Assembly: GCA_030533445.1 (NCBI GenBank)
Contig: CM060075.1
Coordinates: forward strand, 37,405,719-37,469,718
Direction of reading: 5' to 3'
DNA: 64,000 nt
Source of the DNA: Cyprinodon diabolis
Lineage: Eukaryota; Chordata; Actinopteri; Cyprinodontiformes; Cyprinodontidae
Shown: positions 57,764-64,000 of the stretch, piece after piece
Position numbering within the stretch: position 1 is the first letter of the stretch
Layout: the number at the start of each line of letters is the position of its first letter
The notes under the pieces: generated by a model
Database searches by the model: none
What the model saw: only the letters and a program-made list of their open reading frames with translations
Told to the model about the DNA's origin: nothing
Program-made: the position numbers and the translations under genes

Positions 57764-58678
57764 TTATTTCTTTATAAATCCTGACTCTTCGCAACACATC
57801 AATTTTCCTGCTCTGTGTATAAACAGCAGAGGTAACACCAGACCACTGGGCAGATTGAGCAAGGAACTATACGCTATTATTTGGCATTGGTCAGTTACCT
57901 CATCAAAATAAACCATGAGCCAAACAGCACTATAGCAGAACCTGGACAACAGCACTATCAATATAGCCAAAATAGTGTTGAATGCCCTCTTCTTCGATGG
58001 ATCCATTCTCTTAGTTTTTCCCTTTTCCCCAGGGCTTGGTTGAGTCAAAGTGAAGAGCATTGAGAGACTGCAGAAAAATACAGTTATGAGAGCCAAGGTG
58101 AGAGAGCAGATAGCAAATATTGCTTCGGCACCTTCCACCACCATCAAACAAGTTCCTAACAAGGCAAATAACCAAACACAACAACCAATTATGTTTCTTA
58201 TTTTGATTCCAATTTTATTCCTATGGTTCAAGTAGGCAATGGGATAAACAACAGCCAGGTAGCGGTCCACACAGGTCAGGACATTGACATACATCTCCCC
58301 ATACCAAACGACATATCCCAGAGAGGTCCCAAAGGTAAATAAGATCACACGATCATCACAGATACCAACAAAACAGATAATATGTCCGACTGTACCAACC
58401 AACTCCATGATGACAGCATGGTAGGTGAAAAAATCAGAATGGCTCACAAAAGCTCCTGAGGAAGTTGAGCGCTTTTGCTTCCACTGTTGGAGACCAAGGT
58501 GGAGGATGAAGATGGAGAGAGGAAGAATGATAATTATCCTGAGGATGGTGAATGTGGTATAAATGAAAGAACTTGGTTCGGACCTGAGGCAGTACATGTG
58601 AAATGAGAGCGAAGAGTAGTTGGTGGACACATTTTCTTCAGCATAGCTCTGAGGGACGAATGAGGAATTTACTGTCAT
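57764..58678 (-). CDS. Receptor H: intact atypical 7-TM receptor, 304 aa
   Basis: Single coding exon. The start ATG at 58676-58678 lies 2 nt after a splice acceptor (GTCTTTTTTCCAACAG on minus). N-glycosylation sequons N4, N16 and N20. TM3 ends D128-R129-Y130 (DRYLAVVYP), the canonical form. TM2 Glu is E92, TM4 Trp W159, pre-TM6 loop QPSPGEKGKTKRMDPSKKRAFN, TM6 LLSRF, TM7 NLPSGLVLPLLFIHRAGK. The short tail LMCCEESGFIKK has a Cys pair that could be palmitoylated. Multi-pass plasma-membrane receptor with unknown ligand. The predicted leader intron, upstream in the minus sense, contains a long (ATCT)n microsatellite. Confidence 0.88.
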   Translation of the reverse strand: MTVNSSFVPQSYAEENVSTNYSSLSFHMYCLRSEPSSFIYTTFTILRIIIILPLSIFILHLGLQQWKQKRSTSSGAFVSHSDFFTYHAVIMELVGTVGHIICFVGICDDRVILFTFGTSLGYVVWYGEMYVNVLTCVDRYLAVVYPIAYLNHRNKIGIKIRNIIGCCVWLFALLGTCLMVVEGAEAIFAICSLTLALITVFFCSLSMLFTLTQPSPGEKGKTKRMDPSKKRAFNTILAILIVLLSRFCYSAVWLMVYFDEVTDQCQIIAYSSLLNLPSGLVLPLLFIHRAGKLMCCEESGFIKK

Positions 58679-58787
58679 TTCTGTTGGAAAAAAGACATAT
58701 TATATATTATTTAATTAATAATTAAGTATTTCTATAACAATATACATTACTCAGTTAGTAAAATACAAGGATAGATTTATAAAAGCA

Positions 58788-58949
<162 letters not shown>

Positions 58950-59009
58950 ATCTAGGGTAGAATAGAATAGAATAGAATAGAATATAATAGAATAGAATAG
59001 AAAAAAACA

Positions 59010-59450
59010 CCCACCTTGCTTGGTATGTTGCTTGGTATTTGCTGTCACTTTGCTGTTTTACAGAGCTAAGGACAACAGTGAAATGAAATGTAATGCAATA
59101 AAATGCTTCTTAAACAATGATGTTCATGCTTTTGCGACAGGATTAAATGTGTTTTGCATGCTAGAAATACATTTGCCTTTTGTAATTCATTTTATATGGA
59201 TCATTTGTGATGGAAGTTTTATGATCATGTGTTTTTCCTACTCACTCTTTTCTCAAAACTCAGCTTGTGGGAGGAATATTTTGGGTTAAAACTTAGATAA
59301 GATTTTGTAATTGTGTATGTACTGATTATATAATTATAAATATAACCAACTAGTTTACAGCTATATGTAGTACAAAGATGATCACTGGGAAGTAGTGTAT
59401 CTTTACCCACTGTATTTTTTTTAGTGTCAAATTGAAAGATGCAATAGTGG
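59010..59450. other. Upstream region of receptor H, no gene seen
   Basis: A donor-like site CAAGCAAG|GTGGGTG (minus strand, about 59012-59018) could end a leader exon of receptor H. No clear TATA box. Otherwise unremarkable. Confidence 0.3.
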
Positions 59451-59456
59451 TATTAA

Positions 59457-60377
59457 AGGAATAGTACACCCAAAACATGATTAGCCTTCATTTTCTACTC
59501 ACCCCCATGCTGAACAACACTCTGGAGTACTTTTTTGATATCTCAAATGCATCTGGAGATCTGGGAGGCTTCTTGCTGTCTGCTGACATTCAAATAATGG
59601 AGGTCTATGGTGTCCGAGACAGAAAGGTCCAAAAAGTCCACAAAAAACGTGTCAATATTCCTCCATACTGCTCGTCCAATGTATTCCAAGTGTCCTGAGT
59701 GGGTAGCATCCAGAATTTACTCGAAACAAAGTCATTTAGAATGTTTTTAGAGCATAAACAGTAGTGTATAGGATTTCCTGAAAGCGTGCGCCTGCGAGTT
59801 CACGACTCTACGGAAACCGCGGCAGACCAAACCAGATGAAAGTGCGCATTCAGCTCGGCAAAGAACTCATGCTCTTCCTCAACACTGAAGTCCTCAGACA
59901 TTTTTCTTTCGTTGTTTCTTTCTTTGCACAGGTAAACAGCACATTTCTTCTTCTACGCTTGCATTATCAGCAGAGCAGACGCTGAATGCGCACTTTCATC
60001 TGGTTTGGTCTGCCGGCTTCCGTAGCGTAGTGAACGCGCAGGCGCGCGCTTTCAGGAAATCCTATACACTACTGTTTATGCTCTAAAAACATTCTAAATG
60101 ACTTTGTTTCGAGTAAATTATGGACGCTACCCACTCAGGACACTTGGAATACATTGGACGAGCAGTATGGAGGAATATTGACACGTTTTTTGTGGACTTT
60201 TATGGACCTTTCTGCCTCGGGCACCGTAGACCTCCATTATTTGAATGTCAGCAGACAGCAAGAAGCCTCCCAGATCTCCAGATGCATTTGAGATATCAAA
60301 AAAGTACTTCAGAATGTTGTTCAGCATGCGGGTGAGTAGAAAATGAAGGCTAATCATGTTTTGGGTGTACTATTCCT
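59457..60377. mobile_element. Long foldback TTAA-target element, copy 2
   Basis: Flanked by TTAA (59453-59456 and 60378-60381), ends AGGAATAGTACACCC / GGGTGTACTATTCCT. Same family as 35742-36648 with only scattered differences. The left arm here keeps the AGATGAAAGTG segment that the left arm of copy 1 lacks, so this copy is closer to full length. No transposase. Confidence 0.9.
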
Positions 60378-60384
60378 TTAAGCA

Positions 60385-60735
60385 TGAAGAGGTAATTGAA
60401 GTTCTCCTTTTTTCATCCAGCCTTAGCTGTCAGTCTGAGGAGATTCATGTTGCGTCACTTACATTGAATTAATGTTCAATGGAAAGAAGAGTTATACCTT
60501 ATTTGTGTATGATCTCTGTGTAGCTAGTTTATATAAGAATTAAGATATACTTCGGTTTTTGTTTCAAAGGATGAGCTAGCAGAAATATAAGTCTCCTCAA
60601 CCACTTTTAAAACTTTGAAGCAATCATTCTAATCACCACATTGTGTATTCAGTTATGTACAAAAAAGATTTTACACATTTTGCATGAGTGTAAAAGTGTG
60701 CAGGGTTTATACTTTGTAGGGTGTACTCCTTGCTT
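60385..60735. other. Intergenic, no gene seen
   Basis: AT-rich. Nothing recognised. Confidence 0.4.
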
Positions 60736-60739
60736 CAAG

Positions 60740-61531
60740 CCATCAGTGCCAGATTATTTGAGCCGTAGGTAAGAGTTCTCTAGCGTACCTAGTTAATTGT
60801 TCTGATAAACTGATCCTGACTAGTTTCTACCCTTGGACCTCTGAGCCTGCCTGCCCCCGTTCTGATCTGTTTGTCTGACCTTTCTTCGGACTCCTGCTGG
60901 ATTCTGTCTACTCACAACCTTGGATCTGTCTCCTGACCCTGGCTTGAATTTCCCTATGGTACCACTTTGGATCTTTGATTTTCCGACCTGGACTTCTGTT
61001 TAGCTTATCAACACCAGTTTGGCTTGTCCTTCTAGAAACTCCTGCTCTCCCTCGTCTGCTCTATTCTGCCGGCTCAGTAGCATTTTTGGCTTCGGCTCCT
61101 GGAACTCTCTGGACGGAGTCCGCCTCGTGCTGTGGAAAATCATCCGGCTGGATTCCACTCCTTTCTCTGGGCTCAGACTGAACTTTATAACCAAGTTAGT
61201 GACTTACATGCTCTCTTGCCCTCTGTCAACGTTATGTGTTAACTACTCTTTTTTTTACCCTCTAGAGAGATTCCAGCCTTTTTGTCCTAGCAGCTGAGTT
61301 GCAGATTCATCAAGCATTCAATAAATGCTATTACAAACTTTTATTGGAATTTTGTAAGTGTATACAATACGAAATTCCATTTTGTACAGCTAGTAAATTA
61401 GCAGCAGCTTAGCAGTGAAATGAACATTTCCATTTCATAAAGTGTAGCTTTGATCAAATGTAAACAGTATAAATGACTGTATAAATCAGTATATATCCTG
61501 AATCCTGGGTCCAAAGTTCTGGGTTCTGACA
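60740..61531 (+). repeat. Gypsy-type solo LTR, interrupted
   Basis: C/T-rich text such as CCTTGGACCTCTGAGCC, GACCTTTCTTCGGACTCCTGCTGG and TTATCAACACC, a CAATAAATGC polyadenylation-like site (61318-61327) and a final GAATCCTGGGTCCAAAGTTCTGGGTTCTGACA. That ending parallels the minus-strand end of the 7927-8597 LTR (TTGGGTCCAAGGTTTTGAACGCATTACA). A copy of the 49829 repeat (61333-61470) appears to be inserted before the end. The left boundary and target duplication are not established. Confidence 0.55.
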
Positions 61532-61881
61532 GAATAATCTGGCCTAAACATGGACGCCAGACAGACAGTAGCGTTCAGCCGTAGAACAAAGCATTTCTCA
61601 ACTTGAATCAGGTGTGCGTGAAACCCCTCTCATTTGCGCAATTAGACTACCGTATTTTTGCGACTATAAGGCGCATATAAACGTCTTTTTTTCCCCTCAA
61701 GATGTACGGCGCGCCCTATAGTGCAGTGCGCCCTATGTGTGTTGTTACTGCGGATGTTGTTAAGACCACCATGAGGATGTTAAAGGGGGAAGTGTGGGCG
61801 TGGATTGTGTATAAAAGAACAGGTAGTTGTGCTTGGCTGCCACGCCAATGGACAGAAACTGCCGCCTATGGTGATTTTTAA

Positions 61882-62903
61882 AGGCACACTATGCAACATT
61901 TTTCAGTTAATTAATGTGTTCCATAACGTTTTGGATGATTGAATGAGTCATTTCAGGTTGAACAAAGGTATTCTCGGCCGCCCTGGTGGTCTGTGGGGGA
62001 AATACCGCACTTGCAATTGCAGGAGCACCGACCCGCACCCACAGGCGGTCTTGCTACACGCCCCCAGTTAAAAGCATGCTCGTTGCTAGCACAGTGGCGA
62101 TCTTTGTGCAGCGCTTCTTTCACACCGGACGCAGCAAAAGCAGCAAAATCGCGTCTGCTGCTTCATTTTTACTGCTTGTACCAGTTAGTTCTGACGCGCG
62201 GCTGAAGCAGCTTTGCTGCTCTGGCTGCGCGGTGCAAAAGTGTGTCTGACGCGCGCTGGCCGGAGCTTCACTATCCTTTCTCTGCCTTGCAGCTATATTT
62301 GCTGTGATCAGTGGGAATAAAGAAGTTTTAATATGTTTTTAAGTGAGAAAATACACCTGAAAACGTAATCAGTGCAGTCAGTTCATTCAGACTATAATCC
62401 TGCCTTCCAATATTTTTTCTGTCGGAGCCGCTCAGACCCCCACATACCAGTGGTGCGCCGACAGTAGGACTCCCTTCATCAGCGGCCTCTGGCCGGGTCG
62501 CCTCCTCGCGGTTCACCGCGGCAGCTGGTAGGTGTTTTTCATCTAAATAATCCAAACTGAAGGCAGCAGGATAATAAAAGCGAACGTAGCATTAAACGCA
62601 CCCGACGCGCTGCTTCAGCTGCTCAGATGCGCTGCGCCTGCTGCTCAAAACGCGGGACCTTTTGCTGCGCCTTGACGCGTGTCAACCATTGACTTTGCAT
62701 GTAAACTCGCTGCTTCTGTCGCGCCAGCTGCGTCCAGTGTGTGCATTTGTTTCGTTCGCCTGTCGGGTAAGCTCAAAACAACCGCTCCTGGCTTGACGGA
62801 GAAACCAGGAGAACAGCTGTGCATATTTACGACAGTGCACTTTTACTTTCGCCCTCTGGGGGGAGCCTCGCTGGAAAATCAACACCGGTTGCATAGTGTA
62901 CCT
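61882..62903. mobile_element. TTAA-target element nested in the pogo-like transposon
   Basis: Flanked by TTAA (61878-61881 and 62904-62907), ends AGGCACACTATGCAAC / GTTGCATAGTGTACCT. GC-rich interior with no recognised transposase. It contains a further inverted-repeat pair, CACACCGGACGCAGC (62120-62134) and GCTGCGTCCAGTGTGTG (62727-62743), which may bound a third nested element. Confidence 0.75.
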
Positions 62904-62909
62904 TTAAGA

Positions 62910-63499
62910 GAAAGACTTTGCCTAAAGAGACTTTTCCAGCTGGAGTCGTTATTAAGGCAAATGAAAAGGGCTGGATGGATAAGGAGATGATGAAAGAGTG
63001 GCTGAGGGAGGTGAATGTAAGGAGACCAGGTGGTTTTTTCCACGCATCACCATTGCTGTTAATCTGTGACTCCATATGTGCCCATCTCACAGCCGATGTG
63101 AAAAACAAGGTGAAACAAATGAACGCTGTGCTTGCTGTTATTCCGGGAGGTCTGACAAAGGAACTTCAACCGCTCCACATCGGTATGAACCGGCCATTCA
63201 AAGTAAGGCTGCGAGCGGCGTGGGAGCGATGGATGACCGACGGAGACCACAGTTTCACGAAAAGTGGAAGGCAGTGCCAGGCAAGTTACGCCACAGTTTG
63301 CGGATGGATTGCAGATGCTTGGGCTAACGTTTGTGCTGGCTCTGTTGTTCAAGCTTTCGCAAAAGCCGGCATCATTTCCGAGGAGCCGCACGGCACGGAA
63401 AGTCACTCTGACAGCGAAGAAGGGGAAATTGGCATGTCTGATTTAGGGCAGCTGTTTAATTCAGAAACAGAGGATGATGACTTTGATGGGTTTGATTAA
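62910..63499 (+). pseudogene. pogo-like transposase, C-terminal catalytic half
   Basis: An uninterrupted frame of about 195 codons to a TAA at 63497-63499. It reads TFPAGVVIKANEKGWMDKEMM, then LLICDSICAHLTADVK (Asp of the DDE_1 superfamily catalytic core), AVIPGGLTKELQPLHIGMNRPFK and an acidic tail SEEGEIGMSDLGQLFNSETEDDDFDGFD. In intact relatives a CENPB-type helix-turn-helix N-terminus and the first catalytic Asp precede this; they are absent here. The third acidic residue is not obvious: LQPLHIGMNRPFK has His where relatives usually have Asp. Inactive alone. The open frame suggests recent loss. Confidence 0.8.
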
Positions 63500-63734
63500 T
63501 ACTTTGTAATAAATACATGAATAAAGCACAAACATACTCAGTTTTGCTCCCGCTCTATTTTTAAATACTCAGTAGAGGTATTTATACGTAGTAGAGGACA
63601 TGTACCGGTATATAAAACCCACGCCCTATAGTCCGGTACGCCTTATGTGTGTGTTAAATACAGTAATGGCACACATTACTGAGACTGCGCCTTTTAGTAC
63701 AGTGCGCCTTATGGTCGTGAAAATACGGTACTCC

Positions 63735-64000
63735 TGTTTTTACATTTCTTTAAAAAAAAAAAAAAAAAGAATATATATATATATATATTATTTATTTATT
63801 TTTTTTTCCTAGGGCCTAGATGTTAATAAAGGTTTACTCGACCAATAGAGATGTTTTTCATGTTTGTGTTCTGAATTAAATTGGGTTATCACCAAAACAT
63901 ATTCCCCAAATGTATAAAAAACTACTTGAGGAATAAAGCTTTCTCTGATTCTGATTCAGACAAAATCTGATCCTGTGGGTGGCATGTGATCTAAGAATGG
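63735..64000. other. Right-edge flank with (TA)n and a LINE-tail-like sequence
   Basis: A run (63752-63768), then (TA)n (63770-63788). GAATAAAGCTTTCTCTGATTCTGATTC (63931-63957) looks like the 3' tail of a dispersed fish retroposon. Confidence 0.4.

Larger units (their letters stand above)
61650..63728 (+). mobile_element. pogo/Tigger-like DNA transposon, 5' deleted, split by a nested element
   Basis: Flanked by TA (61648-61649 and 63729-63730). The ends read CCGTATTTTTGCGACTATAAGGCGC and, on the right, GCGCCTTATGGTCGTGAAAATACGG, good inverted repeats. Subterminal repeats GTGCGCCCTATGTGTG / TACGCCTTATGTGTG occur on both sides. The right part encodes the catalytic half of a pogo-type transposase (62910-63499). 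A 1022-bp TTAA element is inserted at 61882-62903. Confidence 0.85.

Noticed and set aside
61939..63108. Several GC-rich overlapping ORFs on both strands
   Set aside because: Inside the nested TTAA element or antisense to the pogo transposase; no domain and mutually overlapping.

Overview
This window is vertebrate nuclear DNA, almost certainly from a teleost fish and probably a percomorph. It is AT-rich with no dense coding, and it carries typical teleost repeats: Tc1/mariner, hAT, TTAA-target elements, a chromodomain Ty3/gypsy element, L2-type LINEs with a GAATTGAATTGA-type tail, and tRNA-like SINEs. No tRNA, rRNA, CRISPR or prokaryotic-type operon was seen.

The main gene content is a cluster of at least eight related single-coding-exon, seven-transmembrane receptors, here lettered A-H. 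A (1-650, + strand) enters from the left edge. B (16768-17592, +) is a pseudogene. C (21352-22251, -), E (38909-39856, -), F (45554-46483, -) and H (57764-58678, -) are intact. D (27838-28124, -) is a 3'-truncated copy of C. G (50966-51867, -) is frameshifted. They share a short N-terminus rich in N-glycosylation sequons, an ERYLAVVHP-type motif after TM3, a conserved Trp in TM4, a PGPG...SK loop before TM6 and an LPSSLVLPLLFLHRA motif in TM7. They lack the usual class A residues of TM1, TM2, TM6 and TM7. I cannot assign them to a named receptor. The pattern (tandem array, mixed intact and dead copies, recent duplication) suggests a fast-evolving chemosensory-like or immune-like family. C and D keep a two-exon layout: TATA box, short non-coding exon 1, intron of about 1.5 kb, then the coding exon a few bases after the acceptor.

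The rest is mostly transposable elements, many with readable ends and target-site duplications. From left to right: a hAT element nested inside another hAT (1573-2590); a solo LTR (3054-3524); a degenerate gypsy chromovirus on the minus strand (3583-8597); a rearranged Tc1 block (9779-11563); a retroviral gag/protease relic (19303-20970); a C/D segmental duplication (about 21966-24110 and 27838-29984); L2 and gypsy relics plus a second solo LTR (24135-26233); a Tc1 element with 227-bp inverted repeats and a nested MITE (29987-31928); SINEs and a LINE relic (32583-35275); two copies of a long foldback TTAA element (35742-36648 and 59457-60377); a small MITE that forms the C-terminus of receptor E (38778-38939); several L2 tails and LINE fragments; a TTAA MITE (52948-53487); and a pogo-like element split by a TTAA element (61650-63728).

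The receptors are the only probable host genes. The transposons explain much of the receptor decay and rearrangement. All family calls come from motifs read by eye; no database search was run.
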